Assembly (NCBI GenBank): GCA_003313425.1
Contig: NHZP01000005.1
Span: forward strand, 1,116,001 to 1,180,000
Direction of reading: 5' to 3'
Source of the DNA: Pseudopyrenochaeta lycopersici
Taxonomy: Eukaryota; Ascomycota; Dothideomycetes; Pleosporales; Pseudopyrenochaetaceae
DNA length: 64,000 nucleotides
The position numbers and the translations under genes are program-made. The notes beneath the pieces are model-generated. The model saw only the letters and a list, made by a program, of their open reading frames with translations. It was not told the origin of the DNA and did not search any database. Of the stretch, positions 36,441-47,457 are shown one piece after another. The stretch's first letter is position 1. The number at the start of each line of letters is the position of its first letter.

Positions 36441-37878
36441 CTTGAGGGTTTAGTTGAATTGACAGCGGGGAAGTTGTATTTGACCGGTGCGTTCGCGACG
36501 ATGTAAAGGCGTAAATCTTTGTGGTTGAGGGGCAGGTTAAGAATGCAGTCGCAGGAAAAGGCGTGATGTTTTGGGAAGCGGTGAGGGACGTGCTGGGTTG
36601 TTAGATAAATCGTAGCGGCGGCAACAATCAGTGGCCCATGTTCATTGTCGCGGTCGCGTCTGGCCTACACACGTGCACAGGCGTCGTTTCGTGATGCGTT
36701 CAGGCGCGCCTGAGACTGGACTTCTCAGCTTCATCTCTACGTCTCCGATAACCTCAGTAAAGTTGAATGCAGAATAAATTGGACTATATGACTGTCTATT
36801 CCGGTTTTCGGTAGTGCCGATGCTCCTGCATGAGCGCAGCGCACAGTGCCGTCCACTCCCACTCTCCTTCCGTTCGGCCTAGAAGGTCAGTATGGCAGTA
36901 CTACGACATTGAAGTGTCGTTCAAAGTGGTACATTAAATATCTCTTCTCCTTGTTATGGCACAAGTCCTTTGGTTGGAAGCTGCCGTATCAAAAATATCG
37001 TTCTCCACTTAGACCAATCAACACACGGGTAGACAACTGCATTCCCCATGACGACCTTTGCGATAGGTCTGAGAAGATGCCATGATCCCCGCGACCTAGA
37101 AGGACTGTGGATGCCGATTGCCTTCAACAGTTGACTTGCGGACATGTGTCTCTTCGAAACGCTACCGACTTGTCCGATGCCGCTTAGCACAGACCTCACT
37201 ACGAACGGTCCTGGGAGATGACTACTCTAGGGCAGCAGGAAAGTTGCTGCCAGGAAGTGGGGCCATTTGTAGACGGAAGTAGCTCTCTCGCTCAGACTTT
37301 GCATCTAGACTGCTAGTGGTTAGCGATGCGAGATCGCTCATTGCCGTCCTCAGCCACTAGAGGTATGATTAGTATAAGTGCAAAAGATCAATGATGGCTG
37401 GCGAGATGTGGTAAGACAAAGAACTTGGCAGCAGCCGCTGACAAAGACATGGCTTCCGCGCTTCCTATAGTCCCTTGAGCCCGTCGCCGCGAAACAGTCT
37501 TTTGGAAAGCTAAAGTGGGGCTGTCAGGACAGTCAGCCGTATCGAGGTCCATCCAAAACTGAACAAACACCAACCGCGCAGAGCAGCCGAGAGTGCAAAA
37601 CTGGAAATCGAGCTTGGATAATTGTAAGCGTAACCTGAGTACGTCGATTGGTCTGGCCGCTTCCAGCTCGTCATTGAGGTTCTTACAAGACGGACGATCG
37701 GGACTGAGGTGGGCAGCGAAGAAGTTGCGGATGTATGTGCTTTTGTGTTCCGTTTCGTGCGTGCCGCTGAATATTATATAACACAGTCGCTCGACCGCCT
37801 ACGTACGTAAGGCACGTGTAAACCTGGCTGTCACGCCTACCTGCGAGCACAAAGCTGCAAAGGTGCCTCGAACCGGTA
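36441..37878. other. divergent spacer between ASF1 and the Zn2Cys6 gene
   Basis: About 1.44 kb serving two promoters. At 36700-36713 there is a 14-base perfect palindrome with core GGCGCGCC, about 260 bp upstream of ASF1. No gene or RNA seen; short frames at 36846-37573 have no coding character. Confidence 0.45.
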
Positions 37879-40737
37879 ATGGCTGACTTCTCGTTGCCTG
37901 CGCAAACCGCGCCTCATGAGACAAGTCACTCTTCTCTTCCGCCTGTAGCGGATAGGAAGGCGCATCAGCCACAACCACGCGTGCGTCGCCGAAATCGTTT
38001 GATTACCTCCTGTCTTGAGTGCCGACGTCGTAAATTAAAGTGCGATAAAGGGCATCCATGTACCAATTGCACCAAAAACTCACGTCAATGCGTTTTCATC
38101 GCCTCTGGGCTGGATTCAGACGCTCAAGCAAGGCTCGCTGAGGTCAAGGAGAAGATGGGCATTCTGGAGAAAAGTCTCGAAGAAGATGTTGCGAGGACGA
38201 CCAGAGCAGATTTTACAGTCATTTCTAATTTTAACAAGCTACCTGGCCAAGAAGAGTCATACAGTGATCAAGAAGAGGATGAGGACACAAAGAATCTTGA
38301 AACGTCTCGTCTTGCTATCGAGGATGCTGCATATTATGAAGATGAGGACGATGATGATGATGATGATGTTGTAGATCTCGGAATAGTCATGGGGAAATTA
38401 CGGCTCACTGAAAGGATTGGCGGCCTTGTGCGCCCACGGTTCTCCGAAGAAGTGAGTTTTGCTTGGACATCTTGCAGATTGCCCTTGACTGAAGATTTCT
38501 CAGCTCGCTCAAACACTCAAAGAGCTCCCAGAGTGCGAGCATTCGACCTCGAATATGGTGGCTGAACAAGATCCGCAGAGTTGGCTTGCCCCAGGCCGGG
38601 ACTATGTTGCTCCAGCGTCGAGCTTTTTCTTTGGCCCAGGTGTCGAAAAGACATCGCTTATGACACATTTGCCCTCTAAGTTTCTGGTTGATAAACTCAT
38701 TGGACAGTATTGGGAAGCTGTACATGTCATTGCAAGAACTGTCCATCGCCCTTCGTTTGAACGACAGTATAACAGCTTCTGGAAAAACGTCAATGCGGGC
38801 ATCGAGCCCCGTGCCTCCTTCCAGGCTGTATTATTTGCCGCTTTGTTAAGCTCGATCGTCTCGATACCCGAGTCTCGAGTCTTGACTGAATTTGCTGTCG
38901 ATAAGCAAAGTTTGGTTGATAATTTCAGAGAAGGCACTGAAGCAGCTCTTGCTCGAGCCAACTTTCTTCGCACTACGAAGCTGGAGACGCTTCAAGCATT
39001 CGTAATGTACCTCGTAAGTACAGAATCCGATCTATGTAGCTTCATGGGTCTTATCGAACTGTCTTTCTTACATTTCGTATGGTGTCATACCCTTTCGCTT
39101 CTTAGTGATAGTTGAAGCATAACCGCTGATTTTATTTCTACAGATCCCTCTTTGCCGGAACGAAGTCTCGCGCGCACACTCGGCACTCACGGGAACTTTG
39201 ATTCGCCTGGCTGAGTGCATGGGATTGCACCGTGATCCCACAACATATAGTAATTCGCCCATCGAGATCCATGTTCGACGGCTCATTTGGTACCAAATCT
39301 GCTTTCTTGACCTGCGAACTTGCGAAGCTACTGGCCCACGTCCCCAAATCCGGCCTGATGACTATGACACCCGTTTTCCGCTGAACATCGACGATCTCGA
39401 GCTCGACCGCGCAGAGAATGGAGAAATCAGCGTGGACGTTAGAAACGATCGCCCTTTCTTTACGGACATGACAATAACACGCATGCGCTTCGAATGCTAC
39501 GAAATGCATCGATTTCTATGGTTTCAAAGAGCAAAGTTAGAAAGGAAAAGAGCCGATGGAGAGCGCAAAGTTACGGTAACTTCTCTACTGTCCCGCGTCC
39601 ACGCCTTCAAGGCCGCGATGGAAGAGACTTATGTCCCGATGCTGAAAAAATCCGTACCATTACATGCTCTCGCATCCGAAATTTATGGCATTATTTCGGA
39701 CAGATTGTATATCCTGCTTATGCAGAAATACTTGAGCTCAGAACGGGTCAAGATGCCAGACCGCCTGCGACAGGTTACGATGAGTGTATCAGTCATGATT
39801 CTGGAACACTCGATGACAATCGAGCAAGAACCAGCCTTGTCGACATGGTCTTGGTATATTGGCGCCCTTCACCAATATCACGCTGCAATCCTTTTGCTGA
39901 ATGAGTTATATGCTGGACCCTGTGAAGCAGCTCTCGAGAAACGTGCTTGGACATGTTTAGACTTTGCTTTCGAACTTCCTAGCGGAATGTCGAATCTAGA
40001 GAAAATCAGGATGGTTTTAAAGGAACTTGTTGGGAGAACACAGGCCTACGCAAGCATGAAAAGATTAAGGGCACCAAATAACATGCCTCATATTGGACAA
40101 CAGTCGCAAACGCATGGAAGCCAATCGAGGCCACAGAGGATATCAGAGGAGCGAGAGAGAAGCGCAAGCCTACAATCGACTGCAAGCAGTCCTAGCGCAT
40201 ATCCATTTGGAACAAGTGGAGCCTCGATTGCGCAGCAAAGTCCACCCCAACAACAGCGGTCGCAATATAAGCATCGCCGACAGTCACAAACACAGCCTGC
40301 TATGTCCTTCCCAGGAGCTGTACCTAATGTCGACTGGGGAACCATAAATCTGCCAGCATCAGCGTCGACATTTCAGCAACCGTTATCGAGCGATGAATCT
40401 TACAATCAAAGCGACCTCAGTAGCTTGATACCGGTCCGAGGCTTGATGCCCACCGTAATGCCACATGCAAGCCATCGTCATGCAAGCAATGCCAGTAGCC
40501 CCGGTGCTGCGATCTATGGGTCCGTTGCTAGTGGAAATGCCGGCAGTAGTCCCATGGACATCCTCAATGATATAGATTGGGTGAGTACCGAACGTACAAT
40601 GAGATGTTCCCCGCTAACCATGATAGAATGATTTTGAAAAAATGTTCGGTGGAGCAGAGACAGGTACAGGCAATATGCTCATCCCGCCATATTCGTTCCC
40701 ACAATTTACCCCTGGCGACCTGAAGTGGCCAACGTAG
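37879..40737 (+). CDS. Zn2Cys6 fungal-specific transcription factor
   Basis: Nuclear DNA-binding regulator. Exons 37879-38451, 38504-39013, 39144-40580 and 40627-40737 give 876 aa. The Zn2Cys6 cluster has Cys45, 48, 55, 61, 64 and 71 (CLECRRRKLKCDKGHPC then TNCTKNSRQC), preceded by a basic segment (RVRRRNR) and followed by a short coiled coil (ARLAEVKEKMGILEKSLEED). An acidic run lies near residues 150-170. The fungal-specific TF domain (about 230-620) includes RLAECMGLHRDP, a standard motif. The C-terminus is Ser/Gln-rich with several SxxS and HASHRHASNAS stretches, and the last exon ends FEKMFGGAETGTG...PGDLKWPT. I cannot assign a pathway; no metabolic cluster surrounds it. Confidence 0.85.
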
Positions 40738-42231
40738 GAGGGCATTTGATGAGCTCAATCTAGGATTTCACAACTCAAGCATTATGCTGTGATCATTACC
40801 ACGCTCTTGTCGCGCTCAAATAGTGTCGAATCTACCTAACTCGCCCTGCTCGCATTGATGTAGTGCAGTGGTGGAGGAGTAGCTATCGAAGGTGTCAAAG
40901 TATGCCCAATAGCAAGCGCTTTTAGAGATTTCTATCAATCATCCAGTCAGTACGCTTCAGGCGTCTGACATGCCTACCCGAAAGGTGTGAGATGCGACAG
41001 GAGTTATGCAACCTAGGGTGTTGCTAGGTATGGTCTTCCTAAGATGCTGGCATGGCCAAAAGAGGGGGGACGGTAAAAATGGCGGAGAAGATCAACCGTT
41101 ACGAGTCTCCTTTAGCTGGCCAGGATATCTTGCAAAAGGCATTTGATGTGGGTCGTGGATGGGGCGGCAAAAGAAGAAGAGCGTAGTTCTGCGGCTCTGG
41201 AAAACAGTGATGCTGGATCGAAGAATATAGAGAAACAGTATGAAATAAGAGACGTCGAGGGTAGAACTGAATAGATTCAGATTGCTTGCCGCACCGAATA
41301 TGATGTCTCATGTTTTACCTGGACTCTGCACGATGGCTGCGCATCGTCTGACAGTGTCTCTCTCTGAATTGCAACAGCAATACAATCAACGTCTGCAAAT
41401 ATGTGATTCTGGTTTGCCTTGATGCAAGTTCTAGTTGATATAGCCCTAGCTTGCTCTAGTTGGCGTTGCAGTCTCTGATTTTTTGCTTTTGAGGGATACT
41501 ATCCATCTTTATAGGGTACCTCTAGCTAGTAAAAATACTTGATTTAAGGTTAGGAGATGTTTGTTGTATAGGGCCCTAATAAGGGTTTATTTTGAAGTAC
41601 AGTGAGCGGGAGACTTTCGACTCTTTTAAGGGTTGACAATCGTGGTGGAGTGACCCAACACTCCCGTGGCCCATCGCTACTGGGCCTCTTGGTGAATGAC
41701 ACATATAGTCATGATGTTGATTCCCCTACTAGACTGCCTATCAGGTGTCCACCCACCCTATCACAATTAGATCGACTTGGTGATAAACTAATGGACATCC
41801 TTGTATATTGGTTTTCGCGTTTCACGCGACATTGAATGGTCCCTGAGGTGCAACTGTGAAATGCGGGGTAGCTTCCTCAGTAGGCCTTCAGTTTCGATGC
41901 TGAGCTACACCCCCGATCCGGCGCTGACATCATTGTCTGGTCCATAGTGTGACACGGTGCCTGGATTGATCGCGTGAGTCCTCTGAACCCTTCGGATGTT
42001 AACCTTCGAAACATGAGCGGCTGCGGCGCTCTGCATGATGATGTCTTTCCCGTCCGTCTTCGACGCGCTGTCTCTCTTTTACCCCACCAATTGCTACCCG
42101 ACGCGTTCTCGATTTCTCCCACAACTCACCACGAGCTACACTAATTGAAGACTGCTTGAGGTATTTCTGAACTTTCAAATTACACCACCCAAGGATATAA
42201 GAACCACTGCCTTTCATCGTACACGAGCATC
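40738..42231. other. gene-poor AT-rich spacer
   Basis: About 1.5 kb. The portion 41440-41610 is markedly AT-rich with many TA steps and a TAGGGCCCTA palindrome, and may be a mutated remnant of an inserted element. A frame at 41602-41835 has no coding character. The proximal part is the TBCC promoter with ACGCGT at 42101-42106. Confidence 0.4.
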
Positions 42232-43497
42232 ATGGCGGCTCCGCAAGCGCAAGCTGAGGTGGGACTGAAGGAGCGCTTCTTTCGCTACTTTCAGCATGAG
42301 GTTATTGGTACGTACCAATAACATGAATTTTGTAATCAAGCTCATGGATTTTAGCTCTTCAAGAGCAAATGGAACGCTTGAATCAAATGTCCGTATCGGG
42401 TGGTGAACGCAACGATGCTGTGGACCACTGCCTTGCAGGCATAGACCGTTTGTCCCACGAGGTCAAAGACGCCTCAAGTTATATACCAGCCTACGATCAG
42501 AGAACATATGGCGAGGTGCGTTTCTTTCTCCTCTGCTAAGTACGTGTTTGACATATGTAGGCAATCAAAGCGCTCTCCGAGAAGCTCCAGAACACCCGCA
42601 ACGCCTTCAATCCTCCCAAAAAGTTTCAATTCAAGACTCGGAAGAACGCCTCTGCCATCTCGATAAATGATGCCGCAGAACTCGCTCAGTCACAGAGGCT
42701 TCGAGCACCCGTCTACGTTTCCGACACATCGAATGCCACGTCCTCATTTGCGCCTACACCGCTAGACAAACTGTCGCCAGGTGAGGAGAAGCGGCAGCTA
42801 GACTTTGCTGCAGATGCTGCAGAGGATGATGGTATAGCCGGCATAGAAGGCGGCCCTGGAATTCGGAAACCTTCATTTTCGACTGCGACAAAGGTAATAA
42901 TATCAAAGCACGAGGCGCTGCATATCGTTCTACCTACATCGGCGGCACATGCGACCAGCTCGGGGACAGTGTCAAACTTGAGACGATGCATTGTAGATCT
43001 CTCACCTCCAACTGCGAATGGCGCTCCGTTCGCCGCATTATATCTCAAGAACATCAAGGACTCCCTCATTGTATGCGGCCAAGTTGCTGGGGCGATTCAC
43101 ATTACGGGTATCGAGAACAGCGTTATTGTCACCTCATGTCGCCAGTTCCGAATGCACGATTCGAAGAACGTTGATGTGTATTTGCATTCAGCAAGTCGAC
43201 CTATTTTTGAGGATTGCGAAGGCTTGCGCTTTGCGCCGCTACCGGAAGCATACGTAAGGAAATCCAGCCGATAATGAATATAAACGCTAATGGAGCCAGA
43301 TGACATCCGATATTCTACAGTCGGCCAACCAATGGGACCAGATTGACGACTTCAAGTGGCTCAAAGCAGAACCGAGTCCACACTTTAGCATACTGCCAGA
43401 GTCGGAGCGTGTCAAGGACGAAGTGTGGCGGGACAAGGTGCCGGGCGGGCCTGATGTGAGCTTGGATGATATACTGAAGGCAGTCCAGACGTGGTGA
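42232..43497 (+). CDS. tubulin-binding cofactor C
   Basis: Cofactor that stimulates GTP hydrolysis on beta-tubulin in the tubulin-folding supercomplex. Exons 42232-42307, 42355-42515, 42561-43253 and 43300-43497 give 375 aa. The N-terminal part (1-110) is a helical spectrin-like bundle (LKERFFRYFQHEVIALQEQMERLNQM). The C-CAP/TBCC beta-helix occupies about 200-330, with SNLRRCIVDLSPP, FAALYLKNIKDSLIVCGQVAGAIHITGIENSVIVTSCRQFRMHDSKNVDVYLHS; the last block holds the Gln-Phe-Arg-x-His motif with the catalytic arginine finger. The tail NQWDQIDDFKWLKAEPSPHF is diagnostic. Intron phases agree. Confidence 0.92.
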
Positions 43498-43981
43498 CAG
43501 GAGTGCTCATTTACGATCAAAGTACTAGTGATCGATATCTACAAAACGTCCTGAAGCGTTACTTTATGTGCAAACACCAACATAGAGTGCATTAAGACCC
43601 TCTATACACTTTTGATCTCTCCAGTTCTCTCCACCCACAATGCAGCGCGCAGGTTGTTGCGGTCCCAATGTTCTATCTAACTAGCAACTGTAACGAATCT
43701 TTGGAGAACCACGGAGTTCAATCGGAGAGGTCCAGACATCATTCGCAATCTCATGTTGGGCAGTTTTCTGTCAGAAATTCTGATCCTCTCACCCTATGAG
43801 AACGCGGCATAAGAGCTAAATTGTATTGGCCAGGTGGCTTGTATTATCTTTACGGGTTGTATCTTGCCCATTCTACAGATATCGCTATACCATGGACTTC
43901 ACTGTATCTATCATATCCAGATGTGCTAGTCAGTCATTCTATCACCATACTCTAAAGTCTGCATCATTCGCCACAGACAAT
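43498..43981. other. convergent spacer
   Basis: About 480 bp between the 3' ends of TBCC (+) and the GIY-YIG-like gene (-). Nothing recognised beyond presumptive untranslated regions. Confidence 0.5.
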
Positions 43982-46702
43982 CTAATCAAACATGTAGGTG
44001 TCATCCTCCTCATATTTTTCTTCCTCCACTTGGATGTTCTTGCCGCCCTTACCTTTTGTGTCAGATTTTGTTTTGAGAATCTTGGTAACGCCTCCATTGT
44101 CATCCTCGTCATCTTCGGAACGTGCTCTCTTACTGCGTGTGGGCGCCTCAGCGTCCTCATCATCCGTGTAGTCTTCCAGGAGTTCGACATCACACTCAAG
44201 ATCCGGCTCCTCCCATTCCACAATTGTCTTCTTAGGCACCTTGGCACCAAGTTCAACTACGAAATGCATTGAGTCTTTTCGCTTCCCATCGACCTTCAAG
44301 ACGAGAGTTTTCCTCTTTTTCGAGTACGGCTCACGCAATATCTCGAAAGCGAGACTGAGCGCATTGGTTGCAATGAGGCTTTCGGTCGCTCCCATCTCGA
44401 CGATCTGGATTAAAGCCTTGAGAGTATGGAAGTGGGGATGGTGTTTGTACGTTGTCTTCGAAGTGAACTTGGATATTTTAAGATAGACAGAGTCGCGATG
44501 CTCCGAACCGCTAGCGAGATCGATATCTCCGCCGTTGGGGAAATATCCGGAGAGGAAACGATCCAGGAGCCAAAGAAGGTCACCAGGATTGGCTGGCAGA
44601 GTCGCCCGAAGTGTGCTGAGATGTTCATTGTAGTCAGGCTTACGCAGCGACTTGCATGAGAAAGGAAGTGTTCCTTTGGTAGGTGAAGCATCAAAGAATG
44701 CTTTTGGATAGAAAGGATCTGTTTGGTCGAGGGATGACCGTGCCGCTTCTCCAGGCGCAACAGTATTGAGAGCAACGTCAACGGACAAACCAGTCATGCC
44801 CTCCCAATGTTCTAGGATCAGCGGTAGATCAGCCTTTTCACTCATGGTGAGGAAAATGCTGGAGAGAGGTAATGTCTCTGATTTCGTATTGCCGGAAGCG
44901 GCAGGCTTCCTGGATCCGACAGATTGGCCTCCATTATCCCGGATGCCGATGCCTCCAGGGACACTGCTGACGTTAGTCGTGAATATAAGCACTAGAAGGC
45001 GTATACCTACAAGAAGATAAATCTCTTGTCATTGTCGTTGGTAGACAGCACATGCTCAGGAAGGATGATTGGTCCGATTGTCCAATTTTTTGAATCTTCT
45101 TCCGACCAGGTGAGGCTGTATCGAATGTTATCACCTTTCGGGCCAGTGACTATTTGCTCTTGAATCAATACTTCGTAACCTCCTGAGCCATCAGAACCGA
45201 CTCGGTTATCTGCCAACGTTCTGGCCCGCCTAACAAAATCTGCCTTTTTGGCGAGAATGCCTCTCGGAGGCTTTGGCAGATCAGCGGCATTCCGACGTGT
45301 AAGTTCGCCTTGACGGTATCCCCTGAGAGCAGCCAAATACTCCAAATTTGCAATATGGAATATATTTCCAAAAGCATTCGATCTGCTTAACTTGGTCTTG
45401 ATATCGTTGAACAGCTTCAAGCAGAGTATCCTGCGCGGCGCAGACGGGCTGTCACTGGTGATCTGAATTACCGCAATGACCGCATACCATCCAATCGCTG
45501 AGACGAGTTTAAACAGTTGCTGTACTTTCTCTCTGAGTATTCCAGCATGGCCTTGATATCCAGGATGGAAGCAGGGTATGACTATAGTCTCACTGCCGAT
45601 TCGTTTGCCGTCGAGGTTTGCGAGATGCGGCACTCCCAAGATATTCTGAGTAAACTTACCTTGGCGATAATTTAAAGCTTCGATGTTGTAGGCCTTGTAA
45701 GTAAATTTTTCAATCGGCTGAGTCATGGCGTAGTATTGCTATTAACTCAGTCAGTTATCCACGCCATCGTCATTTCCATGGAATACTTACAAGGTCGCCA
45801 TAGGTAAGGACGATCATTGGTTTTGCTTGCATCATATAATCAACAAGCAGCTTCCTAGCAGCAGGATAGTCCTTCTCGTCCTTTGTGAACCACGGGAATG
45901 TGTCTACAAATGGGAGATGGTTGCCTTGCACAAGTCGCTTCGTCGAGTCGAAATCTACTGGTAAATTCAATCCACGCTCCCAAGTAGCAAAATGGTTGTA
46001 GCAGGCAACAGCAGCGCTCGCTGCCCGTCCACCTGCGTCAAAGAACGGCTCTTCATCTTCTTCATGCTTCTCGCCTATGTCGGAGCCAAGAGTAACCATG
46101 ACTGCAGACCCTGAGGCAAGTACACTAGGAGTTGATTGTCGTTGAACCATATCCTCGATCTTATCGGTGAACGCACGCTTTGTACCTCCTCGCGTAGATG
46201 CGTTTGCTTCTACGTATTTGCGGGCATTATAGGCGTATTGTGAGATACTACTCCTCATGGTCTGAGGGCAAGTTCGGGTGTGCCGTTGGAGTAGACTGAC
46301 AGTGTCCGAGCGGAGGCTCATGAAGGCGGTCTGATCCTCGTCGTTGAATACCATAACGTCTTTCCCACCGGATTGAAGGTTCAGGACTCCATCACCAAAT
46401 ATTGTGATCAATACTTGTTCAAAAAGGTTCAGCTGCGCAGCAGGCAAGGGGAGTTCAGTACTTGCGCCAACGACGACTTGGACGAGTGCATCCGTCAATA
46501 CCCCATGACATTGTTGCCCAAGCATCCTGAGGAACCGACCAAAGAGTCCACTAAGTGACTTTGAGTATATGTCGGAGACGTGACGGTCCCATGGCCTGTT
46601 CTTGGTCTGTCCACAATATCGCAAGGTGATATACGTGCTATCGTCCTTGTCCTCCAAATCTCTGAAGCCACACGTAGACTCTGCCCATCGAGTCGTAGCC
46701 AT
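43982..46702 (-). CDS. GIY-YIG nuclease-like protein, uncharacterised
   Basis: I do not recognise a named orthologue. Exons 46702-45791, 45738-45011 and 44963-43982 give 873 aa; introns have GTAAGT and GTAGGT donors and splicing keeps frame (TYGDLQYYAMTQ; FIFFVPGGIGIRD). Residues about 20-115 fit a GIY-YIG fold: TYITLRYCGQTKNRPWDRH gives the paired Tyr strands, Gly-x-Thr, and the helix Arg and His, and LNLFEQVLITIFGDGVLNLQ gives the catalytic Glu. The middle (about 290-560) is globular with VPHLANLDGKRIGSE and IPCFHPGYQGH, no family known to me. The C-terminus is acidic with a bipartite-like TRSKRARSEDDED and ends YEEDDTYMF; nuclear location is likely. Upstream sequence stays open in frame to a stop about 15 codons before the ATG, so the start may be further upstream by an extra exon. 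Confidence 0.7.
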
Positions 46703-47202
46703 CTTCCAATAGTTGACGCAATATTTGACGAAGATTGGAAATTTGAATCATGAACGATCGGATATAGAACAGGGTTGCGTTAGAGCTCGGGGTCTCACTG
46801 GCGGGGGTAGAGAGCTCGAGATTCAGAAGCGTATCTACAAGGTAGGTATGAAGGTCACCAGTCCGAACATGCCGCGACACTAAGCACAAATTTCATTGCA
46901 ACTGGATGGTGCAGGCAACGAAGACGATCGTCTGAGCCTGGCAAACATATCACTGCAACAAGCAGTGCTTCCAAACGGCGAAGGCAAATTTCTCTCACGA
47001 CTCAGTGAATAGAGATAGCGCCAGCCACGAACCTAGTGGGCTTGCAAGCAGTTTGGAGCCCAGTGTACTACTTAGTAAATCAACTAGAGAGTCTAGCTTG
47101 GTGAGAGTAAGCCATCAAAAACATAGTAGCGAAGTTCTGGCTTGTCATGTTGTTGTCACTTGAACGGGGTTTTCGTATGGACCATCCAAGATGGAAAAGT
47201 GC
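46703..47202. other. intergenic
   Basis: About 500 bp upstream of the GIY-YIG-like gene and downstream of the tRNA gene. A minus-strand frame 46638-46889 is open but overlaps the gene start in another frame; it could be an undetected 5' exon. Confidence 0.4.
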
Positions 47203-47209
47203 AAAAAAA
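47203..47209 (-). terminator. oligo-T Pol III terminator of the tRNA-Asp gene
   Basis: A run of seven T on the minus strand, 17 nt beyond the discriminator base. Pol III terminates at four or more T, so this is a good terminator at a normal distance. Confidence 0.7.
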
Positions 47210-47250
47210 GAATGTATGGCGTGAAGCTCTCCGACGGGGAATCGAACCCC

Positions 47251-47304
47251 CTGCGAAATTGTTAGCACCCATGTGGTGGGCTAAGATGGGTAGTGTAAGC
47301 TTAC
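47251..47304 (-). other. spliceosomal-type intron in tRNA T-stem (54 nt)
   Basis: Begins GTAAGC, has GCTAAC 14 nt before the end, ends TTTCGCAG. Inserted between positions 49 and 50, just ahead of the B box. Its first ten bases, GTAAGCTTAC, are a palindrome. A CCCA/TGGG hairpin lies in the middle. Confidence 0.8.
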
Positions 47305-47315
47305 GGTCTCCCGCG

Positions 47316-47332
47316 CTTTTCATTGGAGTCAA
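47316..47332 (-). other. canonical tRNA intron at 37/38 (17 nt)
   Basis: Seventeen bases, TTGACTCCAATGAAAAG, directly after A37 and before C38, the universal eukaryotic tRNA intron position processed by the Sen endonuclease. It holds GAC, able to pair with anticodon GTC. Confidence 0.85.
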
Positions 47333-47339
47333 TGACAAG

Positions 47340-47392
47340 CTGTATACTCAGTCAGACATTGATTATGCGAGTAGGCATTTTCATGAACATAC
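47340..47392 (-). other. spliceosomal-type intron in tRNA anticodon stem (53 nt)
   Basis: Begins GTATGT, has CTGAC as probable branch site 14 nt before the end, ends GTATACAG. Inserted between positions 30 and 31. Removal is required to form the anticodon stem. Confidence 0.78.
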
Positions 47393-47407
47393 CGGAAATC
47401 ATGACCA

Positions 47408-47457
47408 CTAAGAAGTGTTAGACACAATTGTGTGTTCAGGTTCGTCATAAGACATAC
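47408..47457 (-). other. spliceosomal-type intron in tRNA D-loop (50 nt)
   Basis: Begins GTATGT, has CTAAC 12 nt before the end, ends CTTCTTAG. Inserted between tRNA positions 15 and 16, inside the A box. It contains the 12-base palindrome ACACAATTGTGT. No T4 run. Confidence 0.8.
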
